Assembly: GCF_000224145.3 (NCBI RefSeq)
Contig: NC_020177.2
Span: 2,683,649 to 2,747,648, forward strand
From: Ciona intestinalis
Lineage: Eukaryota; Chordata; Ascidiacea; Phlebobranchia; Cionidae
Direction: 5' to 3'
DNA: 64,000 bases
Positions 1 to 10,739 of the stretch are shown here, piece after piece. Position 1 is the first letter of the stretch. The number at the start of each line of letters is the position of its first letter. Under the pieces are notes generated by a model. That model was not told the DNA's origin, made no database searches, and saw only the letters and a program-made list of their open reading frames with translations. The translations under genes were made by a program, and so were the position numbers.

Positions 1-1068
1 TTAGATGCGGAACTTTCAAACCTATCTGTTGGGAGGGAATATTGAGATGGAACTCTGACCGCGCTACTGCTGCTATATCCTCTCCTAAAACAATCTCTAG
101 CTACAACGCAATGGTGCTCCACACTGCTAACAAGCTGAAAAAGTCCGTACTTAAATGAGAAATGCCACACGGTGTCATACACCTGGGACAATATACAGGT
201 AAAGCAGCTTTGGTTCTTCTAGACCTAAGACTAACTAACCAACCTATTATTAACCCCGGTTTGTTGGTTTTTACCACCATGTGAACTTATCGGTGTGGAA
301 CACTTATTCAGCCAAACTGGGGCAGTGTTGAACACCCTCAGTGATCCTGATGAGCCTCCAGACACGTTGCTGCTGTTCGATGACGATATCAATTCAAAAG
401 ATAGCTTCCAAGAACAAGAAAAGATGATATCGCTGAAGCTACATTGGACGGTTTGCTTCCAGATACAAACAGTCTTGCTTCTGGTATGTTATTAAGATCA
501 TGCTTTATGCATCATAATTAATAACTCAATATTGTCTGCAGGTGGGTGAGTTCCTAGACCTGGACCTACAAAACGTGCGAGTGGACCCAAAAACACATGG
601 CCACCACCAGGATCCATGTCGTATTCAGCCTTACCCAGTAAAGAAGAAATTATTGATGTTACATTAATTATTTAGTTACATAGTTTTCTTAATGGGTTAA
701 TGAATTATTTGCAGATGTTATCTGGATGGCTTCACCAACCCTTCTCAAGGCCCGACTGCAACCGATATGTAGAATCCATCATCTCCAAACTGTGCAACAT
801 ACACACTGGTCCAAAACTTCTGAAACTATACATGATGGACATTGATCAATTGATCATCATCTCATACAAACACATATGTGACTGCGTGATGAACAACTGT
901 CAGGTCATGACAATTTTAGCTGGAAATTACTGGCAAAACTTTAATGCAGTTTTACATTATTTTATACAACCAAATTCCTGCAAATTAACAATTTATTATG
1001 ATTTTTTTATTATGAAGGTAAACAATACAAGTTACTACCCCCCAGATTNGGAAAGTTTTATTTTGAGC
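1..1068 (+). repeat. Unrecognised gene-like repeat, copy 1
   Basis: I do not recognise the family. The stretch holds exon-like coding segments divided by AT-rich spacers with plausible GT/AG borders: one near 60-200 containing HLGQYTGKA, one near 285-485 beginning GELIGVEHLFSQTGAVLNTL, one near 541-640 and one near 714-840. Several stops interrupt it, so it is not an intact gene as read. A diverged copy lies on the opposite strand at 13490-15110, sharing GELIGV, HLGQYTGKA and the same exon order, and a near-identical partial copy lies at 1812-2500. It could be a decayed host gene family or a DNA element carrying introns. The shared spacers show that it was copied as genomic DNA and not through mRNA. 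Confidence 0.5.
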
Positions 1069-1069
1069 G

Positions 1070-1119
1070 NNNNNNNNNNNNNNNNNNNNNNNNNNNNNNN
1101 NNNNNNNNNNNNNNNNNNN
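1070..1119. other. Assembly gap (50 N)
   Basis: A run of 50 N, plus a single N at 1050. The preceding sequence matches the copy at 1812-2443, so the joined contigs probably carry the same locus. Confidence 0.95.
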
Positions 1120-1811
1120 TGTTACGTTATGTAACATTCAAAATCCAAAAACATTTCATATAAATCCGACAATTTATATACCAGGGGCACAGGCTGCTCG
1201 CAAATTAGACTGAGATTAGCATTTCGTCGGTTTCTACAACAAATTCACAACGATTGCTTCGCTTACTAAGTGTTGAAAGTATGCTATCGCATGCGTCTTC
1301 CTTTATTTCCCAAGCCGACGCAGAGCGTAAAATGGGACGCTCATACACAATGTTATTTTCGTCACAAAAGTAAATAATTTTTTTTGTTTTCGTAACACAG
1401 GTTTTGTCAATGGTTACGCCGTTACAGTAAAGAATTTTTAAGTTCTCGAATAACTGCTCGTCCGTGTTACGATAAAAATAAATTTATCTAATCCACGCTC
1501 GTCCGTCACCGTTGTGCTTTTCTCCCAACGATTTACCTTTCCTGTAGTTTTGGTTCGTAAATACGCGCGTTATTAGGAGACTAATGTTTCCCACAACGCT
1601 TTATTGCCACATTAAAGACTTTGTTGATACTTGTGTGTGACACGGTGCCATGATAAAGTATTTTCCTTTATGTCGTTTTTACCGACCGCCCGTCGCCGTA
1701 GGTTCGAATGACGTCATAAACGATTCGGTTGATTCGGCCGAATTGATTCGGCACAAATGGCCGAATATTCGGTTTCGGCCGAATCGTTTTTTTAGCGATT
1801 CGGTACATCAC
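1120..1811. mobile_element. hAT-like element end with ATTCGG motif cluster
   Basis: No gene is recognised here. The right end, 1718-1813, is packed with ATTCGG and CCGAAT motifs in both orientations. Read on the minus strand it starts TAGTGATGTACCGAATCG, which resembles the terminal inverted repeats of hAT-type DNA transposons. Immediately after this end the sequence resumes as the copy of 437-1068. The other end of the element is not visible and may lie in the gap. No transposase frame is seen. The class is inferred from terminus style only. Confidence 0.45.
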
Positions 1812-2500
1812 TACATTGGACGGTTTGCTTCCAGATACAAACAGTCTTGCTTCTGGTATGTTATTAAGATCATGCTTTATGCATCATAATTAATAACTCA
1901 ATATTGTCTGCAGGTGGGTGAGTTCCTAGACCTGGACCTACAAAACGTGCGAGTGGACCCAAAAACACATGGCCACCACCAGGATCCATGTCGTATTCAG
2001 CCTTACCCAGTAAAGAAGAAATTATGGATGTTACATTAATTATTTAGTTACATAGTTTTCTTAATGGGTTAATGAATTATTTGCAGATGTTATCTGGATG
2101 GCTTCACCAACCCTTCTCAAGGCCCGACTGCAACCGATATGTAGAATCCATCATCTCCAAACTGTGCAACATACACACTGGTCCAAAACTTCTGAAACTA
2201 TTCATGATCATTGATCATTGATCATCATCTCATACAAACACATATGTGACTGCGTGATGAACAACTGTCAGGTCATGACAATTTTAGCTGGAAATTACTG
2301 GCAAAACTTTAATGCAGTTTTACATTATTTTATACAACCAAATTCCTGCAAATTAACAATTTATTATGATTTTTTTATTATGAAGGTAAACAATACAAGT
2401 TACTACCCCCCAGATTGGAAAGTTTTATTTTGCGCGAATTTTCGGCTAAAACAAGCATCTTTTGCGCGTATTCGCAACGACTTTGGGGCTAAATTATAAA
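1812..2500 (+). repeat. Unrecognised gene-like repeat, copy 2 (near-identical to 437-1068)
   Basis: It matches 437-1068 almost base for base, with a few substitutions and a small change around 2200-2230 where TGATCAT motifs repeat. This level of identity suggests an allelic copy and not an old duplication. It continues past the point where copy 1 runs into the gap and so supplies the next part of the repeat. Confidence 0.75.
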
Positions 2501-3100
2501 ACAGTATTCATTACAAACGACCTATGCAATATTTTCGTAACTGGCACAGCATGAAAACGAATCAGGTAACATACGACCAATGATGGAAGCAAGAATTACA
2601 AAAAAGGTTTGGTCAAAAAATGCCACATTCGTCTTAATATTCAATATTGTTCTCCAATACAAATTATTTTTTTATCACATTATTTAAAGATTTTTTTTTA
2701 ATTCTTGGTCACACAAATAAATTTAAAATATTCATAAAACGTGGATAAATTACGTAGCATACAAACTATTTTGTCATTTTTATTAAAACAAACTTTTTGC
2801 ATTTACAAATTACCAAACAAAAACTTACCAAAAATCCTTTATTCGCAATTTATAACAGTTTTTAAACTGCTACATTAACAAATACGGAATTACCTGCTTA
2901 TTGAACAGAAATGCTGGTTAACTAGAGTTTAAACACGTTTTAAAGCTCTTTGCAGACGCGCTTGTAGTTAATGGGGAAATCGCAAAGAGGGCAATTTGAC
3001 TTTAGCACCATCACGAAGGTCAATGAACCATGGTAAAGAGCTAAGCTGTGATTGGTTAAGAAAAATCGAACGATTACCAAATCGGTTTTTAATTGGATAA
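2501..3100. repeat. Dispersed repeat segment shared with 16590-17040
   Basis: No gene is seen. From about 2640 on, the order of short blocks (a run with TACCAAACAAAA, a block with CTACATTAACAAA, then GCTGTGATTGGTTA near 3045) is the same as in 16590-17040, so this is a diverged copy of the same dispersed sequence. The GATTGG block is an inverted CCAAT box. Confidence 0.45.
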
Positions 3101-3164
3101 GATCACTGGACCATAACTTTAAACCTCGAAAAAACCTGTGCTTGATCTTGCGTTCCTTCTGCGC

Positions 3165-3425
3165 CGTGACAAAGTGGTTAGCGCGTCTGCTTGTAAACCA
3201 GAGGTAATAGGTTCAAGGCTCGTCGCTGCTGCTACCATTGTGGGCGTATGTGTCCATGCGCAAGACACTTAACGGCAATTGCTTCAACCCAGTGGTCACT
3301 AATGGATTGTCCAAATTATCAGACATAGCCTAGATAAACAAAATCCCCCAAACAATGATCACCAACAAAGTACATACATAGTAGCTCGTAAACTGGCACG
3401 AGGTGTATAAACGCCTGTCGATTGG
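3165..3425 (+). mobile_element. tRNA-derived SINE
   Basis: The head carries an A-box-like TGGTTAGCGCG and a B-box-like GGTTCAAGGCT, the internal RNA polymerase III promoter of a tRNA. A constant body follows (the CACTTAACGGCAATTGCTTC block, then a GGTTGTCCAAATTATCAG-like block). Many more copies occur in this window in both orientations. The full-length form is about 320 bp and ends GATAAATAAGTTACATTCAT. Confidence 0.8.
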
Positions 3426-3795
3426 CTAAAACTATATATTATATTACGACTGCCATACTACATTTTCAAACACTTGTAATTAACGTTAAGTATAAAGCTT
3501 ATTTATTAACCTGGAGCAATCACTTGGCCATAAGATGCAATATCGCGGCAGTTAGATTACAAATATACAACGATGGGTAAAAGTTATCAAACGAGTAAAC
3601 ATTACCCCAATAAAGGCAGAGGGGCGGGTTATAACGTACATGATTTATGTAGTGCAGTAGGCATTAATTTCGTACAATACGGCCAGAAGCACAAAAAATA
3701 GTTACAGGATGTAGTTGTGACAATGTTCGAAGCATCCAGTCAAACGCTCTGTGTTTTATAATATACTAAAATTTGTTAATTACATATCTCTTGAG

Positions 3796-4052
3796 TATAG
3801 TAGGTTGGGGTAAGTTGGAACTTTTTTCCATTCGCTTTACTCGTCCCATTTTGTTGTATACAGTAGGGATGAAATGGGACACCGTTTAACACTCTGTTCT
3901 CGTCCCATTTAGTACTAAACAAAGAACATTCAAAGAATTATAAAACTGTATAATCGCGACTCCCATAGACCGTTGTGAATTGTTTAAAACACGATCAGGG
4001 TTTTTCGATATTATGTGCTTAAGGTGTCCCATCTTCCCACACCCTATTATAC
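3796..4052. mobile_element. MITE (GGGTGGGG family), composite copy
   Basis: This family has imperfect inverted ends (TATAGTAGGGTGGGG and its complement) and TA at the borders, is usually about 190 bp, and has a core with ACGGTCTATGGGAGTC and TTGTTTACTACCAAATGG. It has no coding capacity. This copy looks nested: a truncated unit at 3796-3858 followed by a full unit at 3859-4052. It lies just beyond the 3' end of the ficolin gene. Confidence 0.8.
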
Positions 4053-4171
4053 TTAAGTTAAGTATTATTATAAATTCGTGTAATAAAACGTATCATAAAA
4101 TAAATACATTCATAGTTAAGCAAGCGCACATATATTAATATTACAATGAGTAAATTATTCAAATCTTATTT

Positions 4172-6817
4172 TTAAAGCGGACGAAATTTCATCTCGGTGA
4201 ACCGTAACCCTATGTAGCGACGGTTAACTCTCCAAGTCATTGAACGAGGTGTCTCTACACATGGGCTATATTCCCCGTTAAGGTTGGAATGATGGCAACG
4301 ATTGTACCACCAAGCGCCATGCCACTGTGCAGAGCACCCGTTGCCATCGTTGTTGCGATCTTTTGTCGAAAAGGGCATGTCATTTTGAATTTGTAAAGAA
4401 TCATCTAACCCTATAAAACATATACTTCGTTAAACTTGAAACGTCGTCAATAAACACACAGTTAAATTCATTACCAGGACTTCCAAGAAAACCTGAAACT
4501 CGCAATCGGAAGTTGGTTGATGGCTCCATTACTGTGAATGCTCTGCAAGCAAAGGNNNNNNNNNNNNNNNNNNNNNNNNNNNNNNNNNNNNNNNNNNNNN
4601 NNNNNATTACCAGGACTTCCAAGAAAACCTGAAACTCGCAATCGGAAGTTGGTTGATGGCTCCATTACTGTGAATGCTCTGCAAGCAAAGGGTGCAGTTT
4701 CTAATTAACGATCACCATTGAACACAAACACAACATACAAGTGTGTTTATAAATAATTACGCACCCATATTTGGCAAATAAGGTTCGGTTTTCACAATTT
4801 CTGAGTTCAATCCTTAACTCAAACGAACCGTTTCTTGTAAACAAATGTAAATTGTCCAATCCTGTTATGATATGTTATGAAAATACAGAACTTAGATTAC
4901 CAACTCATATGCATGCAGTTAAATACCCATCCAAAATTCTCGACTCTTATTGCCGAATCCCCGCCTGTATTCGTCCCATGTAAAATAGAAATCTTGTTCA
5001 CCGTTTATTCGTCGCTGGAAAACCTATAAGGAAAAAAAATAATGTCCGCAACCAAATTAAATGAATGAATGTAACTTACTTTATCCTGGCGTGGGCGGAA
5101 AACGACAGTCGTTAAAACACGGGTGTACACCTCATGCCAGCCTACGAGTTGTATGTTACTTTGTAGGTGATTGTATGTTACATGTATGTTACTTTGTAGG
5201 TGATTATTTTTTTTGATTTTGTTTTATGTATGGCTGATAATTTGGACAACCCATTAGTGACCACTGGGTTGAAGCAATTGCCGTTAAGTGTCTTGCCAAA
5301 TGACACATACGCCCGTAATGGTAGAAGCGACGAGCCTTGAACTCATTGCTTCTGTGTTACAGGCAGGCGCGCTAACTACTTTCAATTAACAACGTTGAAT
5401 AACAAACCGTCCATCCACCACCGTCTGTTGTCATATCGCAATAAACTTCAATCAAATTTCCATTCTTATTGATTGTGTAGATCCCACTTTGTCTGTTCCC
5501 ACCTTCATACACTTGCTTGCAATCGGTTGATATTAAACTGAACATCTCTATTAAAAAAGGTTTAATGCACAGACTACATCGCGCTACGGCGTTGGGCATA
5601 ATATAATGTATATCGCCATTTTAAAATGCAGCTCATTATTTCATTATTCCTTTTTATTAACTAATCCACCATAGACCGTTTTTATCGCAATTTTTTCATT
5701 TAAACCAAGCAGCAGTGTCAGCAATAAAACTGCAAGTGTATATACCACCACAGTATTAATAATTGTTTTAATCCATTAAAAAAAACATTGTTAATGTGTT
5801 TGTTTTGTGCACAATGCTGATCATTACTGGTACCCATTACACTGTTAATATTTACTTCCTTTCTCATCGTCCAAAAGTTTCTTGTATTGCTATTATTTAA
5901 AACATTGAATGAGCACAGATGTTTTTTTGTAATAAAGTACTGTTATTTTAACAGTATAAAATGTGTTTTACTGTTGTTTTGGCAGTAAATTTTACTGGTT
6001 TATCAGTGTATTATACTGTTAGTCCAGTAAAAGTTACTGTGAACCTGCCAGTATTTAGCAAAATTAACAGGTAGTTTTAGGGTAAATTTTACAGTAGGTG
6101 AGGTAAAAATTACGCGTAGTCACGTAAAAAGTACTGTTTTTCAGTAAAATCTACTGTAAAACTGGACGTAAATTTTCAGATCTACCGCGAATGTATACGT
6201 AAATTTTCGATTGTGAGTGCGGTTTAACGAAAATTATACTGTATTATTAACAGTACTTTGCAAATTTAACAGGGATTTTTACAGTAAAATTAACAGTAAC
6301 TCACATAAAAACTACGTGAGTCACTGTTAACTTTACTGTAAAAATCCCTGTTAAAATATTCACGTAGACTTCCAGTTTTGGTTGATGTTTACCACGAAAT
6401 TTACGGTGATTTTAGACGTATTTTCTACGGAAAAACGTAAATTTTACAGTTTCTTTTACATTTTTTTTATTACTTTGAACATACACGTAATTTTTTAACG
6501 TGCCACACGTAAAAAGTGCTGCCAGTGCCTTACACAGTAAAAATTTCTAACAGTGTACCTGCTCTGAGTTCAACGACTTGTCTCGACAAAAGCTGAAAAG
6601 ATTCTCTCCAAGACTCAGAGTCTCCTGGTTCACCTTTTAACCCAGGAGGACCAACATCTCCTTTCAATCCATCGTCGCCAGTGGGACCTCGTTTTCCAGG
6701 AGGCCCAGCCTCTCCTTTTTCAGATGACGACTCAGGGCCACAAGATAAGGTGACGTGGCGATCGTTATGTGCCCAAGTCAATGTAAATAAACAAACAAAG
6801 CTAATCCAACCGATCAT
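4172..6817 (-). CDS. Ficolin-like secreted lectin (collagen stalk + fibrinogen domain)
   Basis: Five exons on the minus strand: 6559-6817, 5408-5547, 4927-5023, 4611-4700 and 4172-4410, all with GT/AG borders and compatible phases, giving 274 residues. Residues 1-16 form a signal peptide. Cys26 could make an interchain bond. Residues 35-64 are ten Gly-X-Y triplets. The rest is a fibrinogen C-terminal domain with [35 protein letters not shown] and the [14 protein letters not shown] signature that closes the ligand-binding site. In vertebrates such ficolins bind acetylated sugars on microbes and activate complement through MASP proteases; that role here is inference. The start is chosen because it opens the only signal peptide. 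The 4475-4555 copy of exon 4 is an assembly duplicate across a gap. Intron 1 contains a large hairpin and intron 2 a SINE. Confidence 0.9.
4475..4555 (-). other. Duplicate of ficolin exon 4 at gap edge
   Basis: The sequence is identical to 4611-4691, including the splice donor. Only the 50-N gap separates the two. One exon of this sequence fits the reading frame and the length of the fibrinogen domain, so this looks like unmerged contig overlap and not a second exon. Confidence 0.85.
4556..4605. other. Assembly gap (50 N) inside ficolin gene
   Basis: It is flanked on both sides by the same roughly 86-bp sequence, so the true gap is probably negative (overlapping contigs). Confidence 0.95.
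5061..5385 (-). mobile_element. tRNA-derived SINE in ficolin intron 2
   Basis: A near full-length copy with its tRNA-like head at 5330-5385 (complement of GGTTCAAGGCTCGTCG). A block with TTACTTTGTAGGTGATT is tandemly duplicated inside it at about 5155-5205. Confidence 0.8.
5811..6535. repeat. ACAGTAA/ACGTAAAT-rich inverted-repeat tract in ficolin intron 1
   Basis: Dense repetition of TTTACTGT/ACAGTAAA and ACGTAAATTT in both orientations. It includes a strong hairpin at 6266-6354 with 39-nt arms matching at 37 of 39 positions and an 11-nt loop. There is no coding signal. It could be a fold-back DNA element, but I cannot place clean ends. Confidence 0.7.
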
Positions 6818-7112
6818 GATATGTTTATAGGGGTATAACAGCTATAATATTAGTAAGTCAGTGAAATTGTAACTACTGATCTAATCAAGCGACATGTATA
6901 GGATAGAGGTAGATGGGACACCTTTGGCACATAATATCCAAGTATTCTGATTTTGTTTTAAACAATTAACAACGGTCTATGGGAGTCGTGAAGACGATTT
7001 CTTTGAATGTTCTTCGTTTACTATAAGATTCTTTGAATGTTCTTCTTTTACTAAGAAACGGGATGAGAAAATACAGTTAAAAGGTGTCCCATCTTCGACA
7101 CCCTACATTATA
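6818..7112. mobile_element. MITE (GGGTGGGG family) upstream of the ficolin gene
   Basis: 6818-6896 is plain upstream sequence with no clear TATA box. The element runs from about 6897 to 7112 with both ends recognisable (GTAGATGGGACACC and GGTGTCCCATCTTC). A TTCTTTGAATGTTCTTC block is duplicated inside it. Confidence 0.75.
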
Positions 7113-7193
7113 ATGGCGCTTGATTAGATTGGCAGTTACATGTTTTTATATTTTATATACTATTATATATTTTCGTAGGGTATATATAACAGC

Positions 7194-7640
7194 TATAGTG
7201 CTGTGGGGTAAGATGGGATACCGTTAAACCCGAAATCCCACATGTCCTTATTGTATTTTAAACATTAACAGCGCTCTCTTTGCGGTCGTGCGGCTACAGT
7301 TAAAAAATTCTGTAAATTTAAGAAAAAAGACACAAAATCTACTATAAAGCTAATCCACTATAACAGCCTATTTTTAACAATAGATTCTATCGAAACAGAT
7401 ATAGTACAATGGGGGAAGATGGGACACTTAAGCACATAATGCCAAATATTCCCTAAATCAAAATAGATGACGATTTTTAGGTAATACCACGAATTAGTAC
7501 TATCATTCCTTTATCAATTGACACCAATTTAATAAAATATAATAAAACACACGAGGAGTTATTTAGCGATCCGCACAACAGGTGAAATTTTACAAATTCG
7601 AAAACACACAGGATATAAGACGGGACAGTTTAAAATCATT
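7194..7640. repeat. Two truncated MITE copies
   Basis: Left ends are visible at 7194 (CTGTGGGGTAAGATGGGATACCG, a second subfamily) and 7400 (GGGGGAAGATGGGACAC). Right ends are missing or decayed. Nothing else is recognised between 7113 and 8128. Confidence 0.55.
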
Positions 7641-8128
7641 GTTAATTTTGATTATTAAGTGTATTTGTCAATGGGAATATACGTAGATGACACGAAATAA
7701 TACTGTACGCTTTGGAAATTAAGTCTAAACATCCTTTTTCTTGTCTTACTGCTATAGTTTTTAACTTGTTACCTATACATTATATTATTGCATAACAATT
7801 GGTATTGTTTGAACGTAAATGGGTAATGTTCGAACTTCAATGGATAAATATTGTATCCAACAAGTGTATATGAACTAAATAACAGAAAATTGATTATAAC
7901 TGTTGATAAAGTTTGTATTTTTGCTACAACTTGGGTATTACTACTCTGTTTTTGGCACAAGCCACTTCTCATAAATTATTACCAAGTTCAAATGACCAAA
8001 TTTCGAATATATTTTCAAAATATTATCTTTTTATTATATCAGTATCTTATAGTTGAATAACCCCTGAGGTATAAATTACTAAATTAAAAGCAAATCTTTC
8101 AAAGTTTGGCAATGAAAACATACAAAAC

Positions 8129-8585
8129 TACAATGTGGGGGAAGATGGGACTCTAATTTGAAATATATTTACATTAGCAGTATTCTGCAACTTGTAGTTA
8201 ACCTACCGAGTTAAACAGGCTGTGCTAGTTTCTTTGTCATGTAAACTTCATATATATAACGTTAAACCGATATTTTTTTGTTGTTTTTCACACGCAAACT
8301 AAAAAAATTCATCAGCTTTACTATGATTTAGCGAGCATTAAAAAATAGCAGCTTACTATTTCGCATTTTTTTACCTGTTCAAAGTATACTGTTTCTATTT
8401 GACATATTTTTTTAATATTTAAAAACAGTAATCAGCTTTGACGGGCTCTTTATAAAGTCGTGATAATACTGTCGAATAATTCTGTAACCTTATTCTCCTG
8501 ATTATCATTAAATGGGGGTCCGTAAAAAGAAAACTAAAAAAAGTCTCGTCTGACAAAGTGTCCCATCTTCCCCCACTCTACTATA
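8129..8585. mobile_element. MITE-type element with unrelated interior
   Basis: The two ends match the GGGTGGGG family (GTGGGGGAAGATGGGAC at left, GTGTCCCATCTTCCCCCA at right). However, the roughly 410-bp interior shares nothing visible with the usual core. It may be a larger relative, or a capture of foreign sequence between two MITE ends. Confidence 0.6.
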
Positions 8586-9585
8586 TTTACTTCAAACTGC
8601 CGTCCTATAAACTGGAACCTTCACACTGACTAAACACCGCCTCGTTCGGTGTTTATATACCTTATGGAATATACCGAAACGACTTACAACACTTCGATTT
8701 ATCGAAAACTCTTGCCTTATATGGAGTTAACATTTTAATTTTCTGCAAAACAACATTTTTTAAAATCGCGCACCAAATATGGAACGATGGTCGTATTTGC
8801 TTTACGTGTAATGCTGCAGGCATATTTCTTTCACGGACCGCATATAGCCTTTTTAAACTATACGAACGCTATATTCGGCAATCACGTAAGGACCATTTAT
8901 AAACCTGGTAATAATTGATAAACATGTTTTTAATACTTCACGATGCTCTAATAAATCACAAAATTACGTGCTAACTTTATTAGATATTTGAAAACTAATG
9001 TACACACTTATAAAACTTGACACAAAATGCTCAATAAAGTGCTTGATTGAGCGCATTTTTTCAATCAAGTCGGTTCGTCAGAATCAAATCGGCGTCAAAC
9101 GTATAGATTCGAGAGAATCTCTCTCGGACCTGAATGCTATAGCATAAATGTGTTGTACTAATAGTCAAACTTATGACATCGCAAAACAAAACATAGACGT
9201 CAAGCAAATAAATCCACAGAAATCACATTGGATCGGTTGCATATAAAACAAAAAACCATATATATAGACCTCTATTGAATGTGCTTGTTTTCTCATACAG
9301 TTGTTAACAAACAATGGGTTTAAAAACAATTTGCACGAAGCCGTGTGTTGGATCGTAATTTTACACTCGTTCATATTGTCTTTTTTTAAATACCTTGTTT
9401 TTGCGGTTTTGAATAAACCTTAATTACGGTGAATATGCATTGTAAGGGAATTAATCGTGTGATGAGTGAAATGTTGGAACAACGGCTTTGAATGACCGCT
9501 TGTATTTAAAATGAGGGTAAATTCTTGAGTTAAAATAATAAAAATAAAGAGTTTAGTAATAGTCAACAACAAAATATATAAAACA
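8586..9585. other. Intergenic, no gene recognised
   Basis: AT-rich DNA without a convincing exon on either strand. It contains a small perfect 7-bp-arm hairpin at 9111-9127 (CGAGAGA/TCTCTCG). Confidence 0.6.
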
Positions 9586-9709
9586 TATAAAATATAAAAA
9601 ATATACAAAATATACAAAATATACAAAATATACAAAATATACAAAATATACAAAATATACAAAATATACAAAATATACAAAATATACAAAATATACAAAA
9701 TATACAAAA
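9586..9709. repeat. 9-bp microsatellite (AAAATATAC)n
   Basis: About twelve units of AAAATATAC. It produces long meaningless open frames on both strands. A related array with unit AAAATATAT lies just past the gap. Confidence 0.95.
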
Positions 9710-9787
9710 TATTTTTCTGTGGAAATATTACTATATTAAAAATTTAGAAAAATAGTTCTCCGTGTAAAATATTAATATTAATAATTA

Positions 9788-9895
9788 TATAGTAGGATGG
9801 GGGAGATGGGACTTCTTTTTACTATCTTTTCTCGCCCCCAATTTATTAGTAAAACCAAAAAAAACACTAAAAGAACTTATAAAAACCACGCCCAT
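9788..9895. mobile_element. MITE fragment truncated by gap
   Basis: Left part of a GGGTGGGG-family element. Its first roughly 60 bp and its upstream flank are repeated at 10136-10250. The last roughly 60 bases before the gap look error-rich. Confidence 0.75.
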
Positions 9896-9945
9896 NNNNN
9901 NNNNNNNNNNNNNNNNNNNNNNNNNNNNNNNNNNNNNNNNNNNNN
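9896..9945. other. Assembly gap (50 N)
   Basis: It lies between two versions of the same microsatellite-plus-MITE locus, consistent with two alleles or read ends that were not merged. Confidence 0.95.
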
Positions 9946-9950
9946 ATCCC

Positions 9951-10138
9951 TAAAATATATAAAATATATAAAATATATAAAATATATAAAATATATAAAA
10001 TATATAAAATATATAAAATATATAAAATATATAAAATATATAAAATATATAAAATATATAAAATATATAAAATATATAAAATATATAAAATATATAAAAT
10101 ATATAAAATATATAAAATATATAAAATATATAAAATAT
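9951..10138. repeat. 9-bp microsatellite (AAAATATAT)n
   Basis: About twenty uniform units. The downstream flank is the same as that of the array at 9586-9709. Confidence 0.95.
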
Positions 10139-10194
10139 TACTATTAAAAATTCCAAAAAATAGTTCTCGTGTAAAATATTAATATTAATAATTA

Positions 10195-10390
10195 TATAGT
10201 AGGATGGGGGAGATGGGACTTCTTTTTACTATCTTTTCTTGTCCCATTTATTAATAAACAAAAACACTGAAAGAATTATAAAACCGTGCCCCTACAAATC
10301 CCACAGACCGGTGTTAATTGTTTAAAACAAGATAAGGATATTTGAAAATTTTGTGCAAAAGGCGTCGACGTCTTCCCCAACCCTGTTATA
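10195..10390. mobile_element. MITE (GGGTGGGG family)
   Basis: A complete copy with both ends, flanked by the same left sequence as the fragment at 9788. Confidence 0.8.
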
Positions 10391-10570
10391 TAGGAGGTTC
10401 AAATGCAAAATAACCTCTGTATGTGCTCCGTTTGTTTGAAATTTTGATGTTGTACAGCCAATAATTGTGTAGTAAAACTAAGCATTCGATTGTTGCTCTT
10501 ATTTATAGGCTACCTGCGCCTCAAGATGAACTAAATCGCTCATATTTTTTAATGTATTGCCTAAAAAATT

Positions 10571-10620
10571 AAAAATATGGAACGCTTCACGATTTTGCGT
10601 GTCATCCTTGCGCAGGGGCC

Positions 10621-10660
<40 letters not shown>

Positions 10661-10677
10661 ACTGCCGAAGCTAGTAC
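10571..10677 (-). ncRNA. U6: U6 spliceosomal snRNA
   Basis: The minus strand reads as a complete 107-nt U6. It has the 5' stem-loop GUACUAGCUUCGGCAGUAC, then the ACAUAUACUAAAAUUGGAACG segment, the invariant ACAGAGA box, the AGAUUAGC segment that pairs with U4 and U2, CCCCUGCGCAAGGAUGACAC, and a 3' end GCGUUCCAUAUUUUU that is also the polymerase III terminator. The 5' stem differs from vertebrate U6 on both arms in a compensated way, which argues for a functional gene and not a pseudogene. On the minus strand a TATA-like TTATTAAT sits at -31 to -24 (10701-10708), as in external (type 3) polymerase III promoters. A palindromic GGGGAAACTCCCC lies near -61 to -73. U6 forms the catalytic core of the spliceosome. 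Confidence 0.95.
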
Positions 10678-10739
10678 ATTTAGCGTTTCTTTCCATCTAG
10701 ATTAATAAGACGATGAAAAAAAGGCTTTTAATTTAATGG

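Noticed and set aside
3165-3235. Possible tRNA gene (A and B boxes)
   Set aside because: No acceptor stem or anticodon arm can be formed, and the same head is repeated in many SINE copies.
9420-10156. Long open frames of repeated YIL, YIK or FYI residues
   Set aside because: They are translations of the 9-bp microsatellites on both strands, not genes.
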